From Symbiodinium natans (Eukaryota > Sar > Dinophyceae > Suessiales > Symbiodiniaceae), in contig CAJNDS010000127.1 of assembly GCA_905221605.1 (NCBI GenBank), positions 64,001 to 101,000 on the forward strand: 37,000 nt of DNA, in the 5' to 3' direction. The notes beneath the pieces are model-generated. The model did no database searches, had not been told where the DNA came from, and worked only from the letters and a program-made list of their open reading frames with translations. This document shows, piece after piece, positions 11,754-20,222 of this stretch (position 1 is its first letter; every line of letters begins with the position of its first letter). The position numbers and the translations under genes were made by a program.

Positions 11754-12470
11754 ATGCCAGGCACTGGCTTGCTTTTTGCGGCCTCGTTTGCAGCGAGATA
11801 TGGACGACGTGGAGTTGCGAGGTACGGAGAGTATTGTTTTAAGCTTGGTCCGCAAAAGCTCTGGCAGCTAGGCGAGCCGTCGACATGCCGGTCAAAGAGC
11901 CGCCTGTGACCACAACAGTGGCAATTCCGGGAGCCAAGGTTGAAGAGGCAGTTGACAGCTCTTCAAATGCTGCGCTTCTTTTCTATAGGACCGGTGCAAG
12001 GCTTCAAAAAACCTCTATTGGCGAAGCTGCCAGGACACGAAGCAGAAAAGAGCCGATGAGTATCGCCTCGTGTTGTACAACGACCCCCTGAACAAGCGCG
12101 AGTTTGTTGCAAGGCAGGGGCGTCGGGACAAAGGGATGACGGCATGTCAGTGGCAAACATGCTCTGAGAGATTCTAAGAGGTGCCTGATGACCATCTGCT
12201 TGCTTAAAGAAGGAGATGCCTACCAGGCCACATTGTGATTACGTGAGCTCACGTGGCGATAGTAGAATGGCACAGGTCATGATGAAAGCTCACAGAGAAG
12301 GAGTTGCCGTGGTAGGCACCTACTCCTTCGAAACGGCGGAGGTGGGTTGTTAGATGGTGCGAGAGCTTCACTGCAAGGCTTTCTTTGGCAATTCCTGACA
12401 GGCGTACTGCGATGGGCTGAAGTCTCAAGGCCTTAGTGTTGATATTTTCCCTGTAGACAAGGATGAATAG
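11754..12470 (+). CDS. clpS: ClpS-like N-degron protease adaptor, six exons
   Basis: ClpS binds substrates with destabilising N-terminal residues and hands them to a Clp (Hsp100) protease, in plants in the chloroplast stroma. Exons join in phase: 11754-11821, 11872-11938, 12034-12113, 12181-12226, 12276-12341 and 12402-12470, giving 131 residues. Introns are 50, 95, 67, 49 and 60 bp; the third and fourth begin with GC, the others with GT, and all end in AG. Exon 3 holds YRLVLYNDPLNKREFVAR, close to the ClpS YkvvLhND.fn.reyV signature including the plant-like NKRE. Exons 4-5 give EGDAYQVMMKAHREG and VAVVGTYSFETAE, matching the second helix with the conserved substrate-pocket His and the AE strand. 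Exon 6 gives YCDGLKSQGLSVDIFP and a TAG. The second acidic pocket residue (Asp-Asp in E. coli, Asp-Asn in plants) is Pro here. The first exon (MPGTGLLFAASFAARYGRRG) is Arg/Ala-rich without acidic residues, fitting a targeting leader, though a classical dinoflagellate plastid signal peptide is not obvious. Confidence 0.83.
11822..11871 (+). other. Intron 1 of the ClpS-like gene (50 bp, GT-AG)
   Basis: Donor AG|GTACGG and acceptor CTAG|GCGA. The split arginine codon (AG + G) restores the frame through to the second exon. An in-frame TAA inside the intron rules out read-through of the upstream frame. Confidence 0.7.
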
Positions 12471-13130
12471 CTATTGGCACGACCCCGTGCATGAACGCGA
12501 TGGTGATGTACAAAGAGATCTTTTCCCAGATAACTCAGCTCGTCGCTGAACCATCGCAGCTGAAGGAGCAAAGGCAAAGCCATTCCGAAGCCTGCAAGAG
12601 ACTCTCCGGTAACCCAAACATGCGCCTGAAAAAAAAAACAGCGCTCAATCACACCATATCACACCTCAACGGGTCAGCGCAGCAGCCTTCTGGACCGCCC
12701 CAGGCTGCCCAGCGACTCCTAAACCCACTCGAGCTACGAGCGCCCTGAACATCCGAACAAATAAAGCGTTGTGAAAGAATGGACACAGCCAGACAAAAGT
12801 CTTTTTTCTATCTGTCAGGGTTTCGGGTTTACGCTGCAAACAGACAGCATGGGGCTCCTCCCGGGTTAGGGGGTCCAAAAATTGCATAGGGTCCATACAT
12901 AGGTGGTTCATGGGCGTTCCGTAGGACCCATAGGAGGTTCCGTGAGAGTGCATGGGGTGCACGGAGGTTCGGGATGCTGTTTGTCAACGTGGGGGATTCC
13001 TGCGAGACGCAAGGCCAGGAGGCTATGTCGGCAAGACATGGCAAGATTTAGCAAAGGTGCAGGGGCATTGGTGCGTCCCGCACGACATCGGTTCTCGGTC
13101 GTGGCGCTGAAGGCGGGAAAGGCGCGACGA
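12471..13130. other. 3' flank of the ClpS-like gene, no clear gene
   Basis: An 85-codon frame at 12491-12748 starts with ATG (MNAMVMYKEIFSQITQL) but has no recognised domain and may be 3' UTR. Around 12850-12970 short words such as TAGGGTCC, GGACCC and GGTTC recur, without a definite repeat unit. Confidence 0.3.
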
Positions 13131-13276
13131 TGTCAAAGACATCCAGCGCGAGATTCAGGCCATCGGCGAACTCATGGGCGTGGCGGCGATTACCCGATTA
13201 CCTGCTGCGGGTGAAGATAGCCGCGCTGCAAATGGAGATTGAAGCCCTGAAGCGAGGGTATGCGAAGGTCAGATGA
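13130..13276 (+). other. Small ORF with a C-terminal helix
   Basis: A 48-codon frame starts at ATG 13130 and ends DYLLRVKIAALQMEIEALKR plus nine residues and TGA. The upstream half reads better in another frame (KDIQREIQAIGELMGVAA). Together they look like one coiled-coil segment broken by a frameshift. No family is recognised. Confidence 0.22.
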
Positions 13277-13478
13277 CGGTGGGTCCCAGCGGGGGTCGCA
13301 GACCCGACAGTGAGCTGGCCACCGCCCTCGCGGCCCAGACGGAAGCCTCACCGACGACAAGTCGGATGCGAGAGACGTGGCCTGTTTTACGAACTAAGAA
13401 TTCGAGGACGTGTGTTGCGTTTTGGAAGGGACGGATCAGGAAGATGAGCGTGGTGGCAGTGTGGTCGTAAACGCCCTT

Positions 13479-13552
13479 GCCGAGCGGAGTCAGTTTTGCC
13501 GAGCGACACCGAGTGAAGTCGAGTGACGCCAAGCAAAGTCAAGTGACGCCAG
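13479..13552 (-). repeat. Decamer repeat, opposite orientation block
   Basis: On the + strand this block reads GCCGAGCGAC, ACCGAGTGAA, GTCGAGTGAC, GCCAAGCAAA, GTCAAGTGAC. Its CGAGYGAA core is the reverse complement of the TTCGCTCG core of the adjacent array, in the same 10-bp spacing. It therefore looks like a short inverted arm of the array that follows. Confidence 0.5.
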
Positions 13553-13554
13553 AC

Positions 13555-14240
13555 CTGTCTTCGGTCGTTTTCGCGTATCTTCGCCGTCTTCGAAAGTTTT
13601 CGCACGTCTACGACCGTCTTTACGCGTCTTCGCTCGCGTTCGCGGGTCTTCCCTCGGTCTTTGCCGTCTTTGCTGGTTTTGGCGTTTCTTCGTGTGTCTT
13701 CACGTGGCTTCCCTCGCTTTTCGCGTGTCTTCGCTCGTCTTTGCTCGTCTTCACGCGTTTCGAACATGTTTGCACGTCTTTGCTCGTTTTGCTCGTTTTC
13801 GCGCGTGTTCGCTTCTTTTCGCGTGTCTTCGCTCGTTCTCGGTCGTCTCCGGGTTTTCGCTCGTCTGCGCTCGTCGTCGCACGTTTTCGCTCGCTTTCGC
13901 TCGTTTTCGCTCGTCTGCGCGGGTGTTCGCTCGTCTTTGCTGGTCTTCGCTCGTCTTCGCTCGTTTTTGTGCGTTTTCGCTCGTATTCGAATGCTTTCGC
14001 TCGTTTTCGCTCATGTTCGCTTGATTCGCGTGTGTTTGCTCGCGTTGTCTCGTCTTCGCATGTTTTCGCTGTTTTTCGTGTCTTGCGCACGTCATATCAT
14101 GTGTACGTTTTCGTTTGTCTTCTCGTATGTATTCGTTCGTTTCGTCTGGAGACGCATGTCTTCACGTGATCTTGCTGATTTTTGTGCGTTTTTGCTCGTT
14201 ATCATTTTCAACCGTGTTCGCTCGTTGGGCTTTATTTAAT
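13555..14240 (+). repeat. Degenerate 10-bp tandem array, consensus TCTTCGCTCG
   Basis: About 680 bp consist of 10-bp units around TTCGCTCG. The register is kept over long stretches, for example units TCTTCGCTCG, TTTTTGTGCG, TTTTCGCTCG, TATTCGAATG, CTTTCGCTCG, TTTTCGCTCA near 13940-14010. The + strand is almost free of A. Because the repeat contains few stop words, several frames on both strands stay open for 110-230 codons with Arg/Ser/Phe-rich or Lys/Arg/Glu-rich translations. I regard these as repeat artefacts rather than proteins. Confidence 0.85.
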
Positions 14241-14407
14241 ACCTAGAACAAGCACACGCGCCAGTTTCGTTGTCTTAACTCGGTGCACAATTTTGCTTTT
14301 GCGGAGGTGGCCGTGTCGGAAATCCGGCAAAGCCAATGTTCTTGTGACCACATAACATATAATTGCTAACGTCAACCAAGAAATCGTGAAATCTGGCTTG
14401 GCGCAAG

Positions 14408-15052
14408 TTGTCGCAGCTGTACATGCGGTCGGTCCAGTTGAGGGAAGTGAAGTTGAGGGGTTGCAGACGCAGATGTATCAAGAATGTGCAGTCGCTTTGG
14501 TATGCTGACGATGCGCGAAGCCGTTGCAGTGGTCGCCGGCGACGGCGAATATATACCGGCCCTCGCACAACGGAAGCGGACGCTGACGAGGCCATGCTGG
14601 CGGCAACTGCGGAGGCCGCCGCAGGCGCTGCCGGTCGAGGCAGGCAGGGTCGGGGCAACGGGAGGGGGCATCGGCGCACACGTTTCCCTGCTGTGGATGA
14701 GGGGACGTCAGCGCCGAAACCCCGTGCCCCAATGCGCCCGGCTGTGAACACGGGCGCTTTCACGTCGGACCTCGCTGCGGAGTTGAGGCGGCGAGTGTAC
14801 ACGTTGCAAAGCACGCCGTTGCGGGCGCCTGCTAACCCCAACAAGAGCGCCGTGGCGCGTCGCAACGAGCAGTCGCTCCGGGACCTACCACTGCCGCCGA
14901 TGCGGATGCACAACGGCGGGGCGACCGTGCCGTTGCGTTCGTGCACCGTGGCAAGTTGTCCGCCGGCCGCACGCCACGCCGCTCAGTCCCCCGCCAAGGG
15001 ACACGTGGGTATCTTGCGAACGGAGACCAAGTCTGACGGTTGTCAGTACTGA
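14408..15052 (+). other. GC-rich open frame upstream of the LINE, unassigned
   Basis: A 214-codon open frame is rich in Arg, Ala and Gly (for example AAAGAAGRGRQGRGNGRGHR). Other frames on both strands are also open because the DNA is GC-rich. It could be LINE 5' leader, a remnant of another element, or an exon. No domain is recognised. Confidence 0.22.
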
Positions 15053-15600
15053 CGGTGTCGGTGCAATGTTTCAGGGTTTTTGCCGAGATGCTGAGATGCT
15101 GGCTTGGCTTCGTTGATACCCTTTGTCCGCTAATTTTACCTTTTCTTTGCCGCCAGGAAAGCACGTACCTGTTCTACGATCATCCAGGACGGGCGCGGGC
15201 ATCCACCCGGCCCTTTTGGCAGCGCACACGTGCTGACCTATATGCATTCGTGTGTGTTGTGCGAGCCAGCACACGCGTGTGCCGACTTTGTCACCATGCG
15301 CACGGAGCTCAAACACCACGCCAACATCGATGTACATCTTGGGAAAACGCGAAGCTGCCGGAGCGTGCGACAAACGCGCGTGCAAGACGCATCTTTCTGA
15401 CTTCACCCTTGCGTCCCGTGCGCTGCTGTCGCAGGCTGGGCTGGGCCACACTCTGCCGAGCCCACGGGGCCGTGTCCATTCCGAATGCGCAGTTCCGGAT
15501 TCTGCGCCTGCGCCTGCCCCTGCCGCTCGCCCCCGCACGTGCAGCAGGCGTGGCAACGTGTGCGCTACCAGCGGCGCGCTCGCCGCGCCCTAAACCCTTG

Positions 15601-16350
15601 ATGTTAGGAATGGCGTCGGACGTAGTTGGCAGTGCAGGATCGGCTCCGCTTGAAATGAGTGCGGCCACGGTTGCAACTTTCCGTGCCATTATGCGTGAAG
15701 AGTTGTCCGAGTTCGAGCAGTCCATTTCCTCAAGATTCGATGCTTCCTTCACACGTCTCCAGGATGAGTTGCATCGCGAAACCACAGCTCGCAAAGAGTT
15801 GGAACAGCGGGTGGCTCGACTGGAAGCAACTCCACAACCATCCACCCAGAGCGAGGATGTGGACAAAACAGTCGCGGTTATCGGAGGTTTTGGTGAGAAG
15901 GATGCAAATCAAACGGAAAGCTTTCTCAAGGAGATTCTTGCCGAAACCGACGGTCTTGTCGACGTTTACGCCACAAGTCCTGATCCTGTTGTTGCTTTCG
16001 CGCAGTTCACGACACAGGAGAAGGTGCTGAAGTTCGTACGTGCTCAGAAGACACATGTGGGAATGCGGCAGCACAAGCTTTGGGCAGCAGAAAACAAGCC
16101 TGCTTCGGAGAGAAAGCGTGGCAAGATTTTGAGTAAGATCAAAAAGTTCACCATTGAGCTCGACAGCATTGAGCCGCGCAATATTGTCGTCAATTATCGC
16201 CGTTGCAAAGTATCCGTCCGACACGGTGGCCAGCTCGTTCACGCAGCATTCGTCGCTGAAGATGGGGCTGTGGAGTGGGCAGTTCGCAATTGCCCTGTGA
16301 GTGAGCAAGTCCGCGATGCCATCATGGACTTTGCAGAAGACTTGGAGTAG
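15601..16350 (+). CDS. LINE ORF1: coiled-coil plus RRM-like protein
   Basis: I chose the ATG at 15601 (MLGMASDVVG), giving 249 residues; the frame is open upstream to 15040, but that part is low-complexity and unlikely to be coding. Residues about 25-80 form a charged coiled coil (RLQDELHRETTARKELEQRV). Residues about 90-150 start VAVIGGFGEKD and look like a divergent RRM-type fold, followed by a basic segment with NKPASERKRGKILSKIKK. This matches the layout of LINE ORF1 proteins, which bind element RNA. The stop is TAG, and the same frame continues open into ORF2. Confidence 0.65.
   Translation: MLGMASDVVGSAGSAPLEMSAATVATFRAIMREELSEFEQSISSRFDASFTRLQDELHRETTARKELEQRVARLEATPQPSTQSEDVDKTVAVIGGFGEKDANQTESFLKEILAETDGLVDVYATSPDPVVAFAQFTTQEKVLKFVRAQKTHVGMRQHKLWAAENKPASERKRGKILSKIKKFTIELDSIEPRNIVVNYRRCKVSVRHGGQLVHAAFVAEDGAVEWAVRNCPVSEQVRDAIMDFAEDLE
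16348..16350 (+). promoter_or_regulatory. Single in-frame TAG between ORF1 and ORF2
   Basis: After this TAG (context GAG TAG GAC) the same frame has no stop through 16351-16440 and runs straight into the ORF2 methionine at 16441. It may be a recoding (read-through) or termination-reinitiation site, or a nonsense change in a formerly fused ORF. Confidence 0.4.
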
Positions 16351-16440
16351 GACACAAAACCTTGTCAGAGGGCCAGTCAGGTCCAATCTTCTCGCAAGAG
16401 GACAGAGCACCATGGAGGGTTTGCTTTCAGTAAGCGTGCC

Positions 16441-19320
16441 ATGTCGGCGACAAAGGCTTTCAGAGTTCAGATACATATTGCCACCAAAAATGTACAGAGC
16501 ATGCGGGCCGAGACAAGGTTTCAAGATTGCTTGGCGGAACTGGATGCTGGTGAGCACGATTTGGTTTTCTTATCCGAAACTTGGCGATCCGAGTTGCATG
16601 AGGTTTTCGAGACGCCTCGCCAAGGCAAACTTTACCTCAGTGGTGGGTTTGCTTTCCATGGCGTTGGAATTTACATTGCTCCAAAGTTTTGCAAGTCGAT
16701 TTCTGGCATTTGCTTCCATGCGATTTCTGCTCGATTGTGCATGTTGCAATTCTCATTTCATAGCCGCAGATTTCACGCATATTCATGTTACTTCCCAACC
16801 AGCTGGGACAATGATGATTCAGTGGATGAGCTTTACAGTGTTCTGGATTTGATGCTTGCAAACAGCCATGCTTCTGCAGCCATTTCTGTACTTGGTGGGG
16901 ATTTTAACGCACACATAGGAGCAGCAATGCCACATGATGATGTTGGACTGCTTGGCTCTTGGGGTTCTGGGGTCCGAAATGTCAGGGGTTCGAAACTGAC
17001 AAATTGGGTGTTGGAGCACCAGTTGCATATTGTCAGCCGTTTTGCTAATGCACCACTACAAGACAGTTGGACGTGCAAGCGTGCTTTTGACACCAGCCTG
17101 GTTCAAATTGATTACATCATTTGTGATGTGAGATTGGGGCCACTCTCGACTTGGAACGATTTTTCGATTGCAACAGGGTTGGACCATCGATGCGTGCATT
17201 CCTTGGTTGAAATGGTTGTGACCGATCCAGTTCGCCATCGGAGGCGTCGTAAAAGTTTGAATGGGTGGCACCCTATTTTGGATGCAGAGAAAAAGCCGAG
17301 TCATTATCATGCGCTACTTCAATCCTTGCTTGCCCAGCATCTCGTTCCAAGTTTGGAGACCATTGAAAAGATGCTCCACGCGGCTGGGGAGCGTGCAGGA
17401 CATTGTAGTCGTCATCGTCCGAAGTTTTCACCGTCGTTGGAGCTGCAACAGCTACGTCGTCAAAGACGCACTGCAATTAGCGTACAAGTTCGCAAGTCGT
17501 TGAGCCTGGAAATCTGTCGGCTTCACCGCCAGGAAGTTCGTAGTTGGAAGGCTTCGAATCTGTCGAAGCTTTTGAATCGGGCCGCAAAGGGCGCAAGCCT
17601 GCGACAAATGCTTTGCTCCTATTCTGGCAAAAAGCTGCCTTTACAACCTCAGCCTGACGAATTTGCCGATGACTTGGAAGCTTTGTTTGCAGGAAACCCA
17701 CCGGAATCTTGCAGACCTTCGGATTTGGATGAAACGCCTTGGACAATGGGTGAACTTCAATGCGCCATTCATCGCTTGAAAGTGGGAAGAGCAGCTGATG
17801 ACGTTGGTTTGGTCATTGAGTTACTAAAGCATGCTCCTGATGAAGTCCTTTCTGTGATATTGAATTCCTTCAATACATTCTTACTGCGAGGTAACGTGCC
17901 CGCTGGTTGGCGGAAAACTGTTTTCACCATGTTGGCAAAAATGACAAAAGCAAGGACCACTTTGGATTTTAGGCCAATTGCAAATGTTCGACTGATGTAC
18001 AAAGTCTTTGCGCGTATGATTCTTGGTCGCATCGAAAACATCTTGGACGCGTCGCAACCAGAGGAACAACACGGTTTCAGAGTGGGACGCCGTATTGAAG
18101 AGCATCTACTTACGGCAAATGTTTTGTTGGATAAAACATTTGCTGCCAATCTCCCGCTTTGGATTGTAAGTGTCGATTTTGCTAAGGCATTTGACAGTGT
18201 TGAGTGGTCTGCTCTTTGGACAGCGCTGCGGACACAAGGTGTATCTGACCATTTGGTGTGGCTTTTGCAGATGTTATACCAAGATCAAGAAGGTGTTGTT
18301 CGCGGCGATTCCAATTTGAGCCGCTGGTTCAAAATCTGTGGGGGCGTCCGCCAAGGTTGTGTTTTGAGTCCTCGATTGTTCTGTGCGGTTCTTCAAGCCG
18401 CTCTCAGCGCTTGGAGGCAGTCTGTCGAGTTTCTAGGTCTTGATTTTGGTGATGGCCTACCACCATTACTGGACCTCAGATTTGCTGACGACCTATTGCT
18501 GTTCGCAAACTCCGCAAATGATGCCGCGCAAATGCTGGATGAGTTGGTCCGTTGTTGTTCAGCTGTTGGCCTCCGCTTGAATGCTCGAAAAACCAAGGTG
18601 TTGACCACTGAAGCGCAAGCGCCCCCCAAGTTGATCACCCCCACTGGCAACACTGTCAGCATTTTGCCGCCCAGTGACGCTCACAAATGGTTGGGCTGTT
18701 TATTGTCGAGCCGTGGCTCAAAAGCAACATCTGCTGATGTGGACTTTCATATGCAGGCTGCGTCGAAAGCATTCTTTGCAAACAAGGACGTGCTGTGTGA
18801 TCGCAACGTTTCCTTGACACAGCGACTCCGATTTTTCGATGCCGTAATCACTCCCGTGGCATGTTTTGCGGCTGGCCACAGAGCTATTTTCCAAGCAGAT
18901 GTTCGCCATCATGATGTTGTCTTCAGAAAGTTTTTGCGGCGCATTGTTGGTCCTCCATCCGACGTCCAATGGGACATGCCGTGGCACCACATCCTACACC
19001 AGTGGAACATGAAAGCGTTGCGGTGTTGGGAAGCTTTGCGACGGCCTACATGGGGACAACTTTGTTTGCATTCTTATTGGAATTTTGCGAGACACATTGC
19101 CAACTTGCCTGATGCAAGATGGGTTAAACGTGCTTTGAAGTGGCAGCCGATGGGGCGGCCTAACCCCGGTAGACGCGGCAGCATGTGGATGACTTGCCTA
19201 GAGAATTTTGCTCGCTTCCAACGCTGGGCCACCTGGGAAACAGCAGCTATGAACAACAATATGTGGAATGAGTCACGCGATGATTTTTGCAAATTTGTGA
19301 TGGGGCAGGAATCTGCATAA
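16441..19320 (+). CDS. LINE ORF2: endonuclease-reverse transcriptase
   Basis: The 959-residue protein nicks target DNA and primes reverse transcription there. The N-terminal endonuclease shows Asn17 in ATKN, Glu46 in LSETW, GGDFNAHIG at 152-160, QIDYI from 222 and Asp248-His249 in LDHR. All are expected for the exonuclease-endonuclease-phosphatase fold. The reverse transcriptase shows DFRPIAN from 509, VDFAKAFDSVEW with catalytic Asp579, GGVRQGCVLSP from 634, FADD with Asp683-684, and KWLGCLL around 749-755. The C-terminal 200 residues are Trp- and Arg-rich (RRPTWGQLCLHSYWNFARHI) without an obvious RNase H. I chose ATG 16441, though translation may come by read-through from ORF1. No frameshift or stop interrupts it. 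Confidence 0.93.
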   Translation: MSATKAFRVQIHIATKNVQSMRAETRFQDCLAELDAGEHDLVFLSETWRSELHEVFETPRQGKLYLSGGFAFHGVGIYIAPKFCKSISGICFHAISARLCMLQFSFHSRRFHAYSCYFPTSWDNDDSVDELYSVLDLMLANSHASAAISVLGGDFNAHIGAAMPHDDVGLLGSWGSGVRNVRGSKLTNWVLEHQLHIVSRFANAPLQDSWTCKRAFDTSLVQIDYIICDVRLGPLSTWNDFSIATGLDHRCVHSLVEMVVTDPVRHRRRRKSLNGWHPILDAEKKPSHYHALLQSLLAQHLVPSLETIEKMLHAAGERAGHCSRHRPKFSPSLELQQLRRQRRTAISVQVRKSLSLEICRLHRQEVRSWKASNLSKLLNRAAKGASLRQMLCSYSGKKLPLQPQPDEFADDLEALFAGNPPESCRPSDLDETPWTMGELQCAIHRLKVGRAADDVGLVIELLKHAPDEVLSVILNSFNTFLLRGNVPAGWRKTVFTMLAKMTKARTTLDFRPIANVRLMYKVFARMILGRIENILDASQPEEQHGFRVGRRIEEHLLTANVLLDKTFAANLPLWIVSVDFAKAFDSVEWSALWTALRTQGVSDHLVWLLQMLYQDQEGVVRGDSNLSRWFKICGGVRQGCVLSPRLFCAVLQAALSAWRQSVEFLGLDFGDGLPPLLDLRFADDLLLFANSANDAAQMLDELVRCCSAVGLRLNARKTKVLTTEAQAPPKLITPTGNTVSILPPSDAHKWLGCLLSSRGSKATSADVDFHMQAASKAFFANKDVLCDRNVSLTQRLRFFDAVITPVACFAAGHRAIFQADVRHHDVVFRKFLRRIVGPPSDVQWDMPWHHILHQWNMKALRCWEALRRPTWGQLCLHSYWNFARHIANLPDARWVKRALKWQPMGRPNPGRRGSMWMTCLENFARFQRWATWETAAMNNNMWNESRDDFCKFVMGQESA

Positions 19321-19439
19321 AAGGTGCCTATAGAACGTTTCACCTGTACCCTAAAGGGGACGCCTTCGGGCGATCAGGTTTCGACTCGACTCGACTCGGC
19401 GCCTGCGCCTCCCCCTCCCCCTCGACTCCGCCACTTGCC

Positions 19440-20060
19440 GTTGCGGGCGACGGGTCAATGTTTACGGGGACCATCGCGCTGCATGCCCCCGGTCAGGCCA
19501 CTTGCGTGCAGGGGGCGCGTCTCTTGAACGGGCTGCCGCTCGTGTCTGTCGCGAGGCGGGTGCAACCGTCGCCACCTCTGTGCTGCTCCGCGACCTCAGT
19601 GTCCAAGTCGCACGCCCGGACGATGGGCGCATCGAGGTCATTGCCAATGGCCTGCCTGCGTGGGGCCGTGGGGGGGCGTCCATCTCGCAGTTGACACTAC
19701 CCTGGTCTCGCCGCTGGATTCGACGGGCCAGCCACGTCGCCACCAACGACACACACAAGCAGCAGCCCCCGAGCAAAGGAGCGGACCTACCCTGAGCTCC
19801 TCCACTCCCCACGCTGTCGGCGCGTCGTGCTCGCACTGGAGATTGGCGGACGCTGGCGACGAAGCAACGCAGTTCCTCCGTCTCCTTGCCCGTTGCCGGA
19901 CACGTGACGTCCCCACCTTGTGCGTGGGCAGCCCGCTGGTCTGCGCTCCTCTCCTTCGCCGCAGCCCGGGCATTCGCAGCCAGCCTCCTATCTCTCCCCA
20001 TTGCAGGCACAGCCAACGCCGCGGTGGCGCCAACCCCTCCCACACTTTTAATCAGGAGCT
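19440..20060 (+). pseudogene. Decayed ORF2 C-terminus of a second LINE family
   Basis: Across shifting + frames the sequence gives LERAAARVCREAGATVATSV, then DDGRIEVIANGLPAWG, then HLAVDTTLVSPLDSTGQP, then a YPEL-like segment and ATQFLRLLARCRTRDVP. These correspond to the C-terminal region I associate with a distinct dinoflagellate LINE type (DxTLVSPL...YPEL...LVVLGxEVGGRW). The pieces need several frameshifts to join, so it is a relic. The intact LINE upstream ends exactly against it. Confidence 0.55.
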
Positions 20061-20078
20061 GCGCTATCGAGAGTGAAG

Positions 20079-20222
20079 TTGATCCTTGTCAAGAGACAAA
20101 ATGAAACGGTGAGCGGCTGACCCCACAAAAGCAACCCGGCAACCACACCTCCCGGGCGGGAACAAATGAGACCCGGCCAGGCTGCCCCCGCCAAGGGTCA
20201 ATACCCAAAACAGCAGTTGGCA
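20079..20222 (-). repeat. Left copy of a dispersed inverted repeat
   Basis: Its reverse complement matches 24889-25074 closely: TGCCAACTG..CTGTTTTGGGTATTG at one end and GTTTCATTTTGTCTCTTGAC plus AAGGATCAA at the other. The right copy carries about 40 extra bases in the middle. The family is not identified. Confidence 0.75.

Larger units (their letters stand above)
15601..19400 (+). mobile_element. Apparently intact LINE (APE-type non-LTR retrotransposon)
   Basis: The element encodes an ORF1-type nucleic-acid-binding protein and an ORF2 with an apurinic-like endonuclease and reverse transcriptase. Both are uninterrupted apart from the single TAG between them. No long terminal repeats are seen. 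The 3' end is suggested by a short TCGAC repeat tail at about 19380-19398, after which a different, decayed LINE sequence begins. The 5' limit is unknown: GC-rich sequence from about 14.4 kb could be its leader. Target-site duplications were not identified. The open ORFs suggest recent mobility. Confidence 0.85.

Noticed and set aside
12755-12762. AATAAA word as a polyadenylation signal for the ClpS-like gene
   Set aside because: Dinoflagellate transcripts do not rely on AAUAAA, and a single hexamer is expected by chance.
13477-14239. Open frames of 110-230 codons on both strands inside the decamer array
   Set aside because: They exist because the 10-bp unit contains few stop words. The translations are repetitive (CLRSF-type or KTSEDERKRA-type) in every frame.
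15040-15600. N-terminal extension of LINE ORF1
   Set aside because: The frame is open but begins without an ATG context and the translation is Arg/Cys-rich and unlike a LINE protein. The coiled-coil protein begins after the ATG at 15601.
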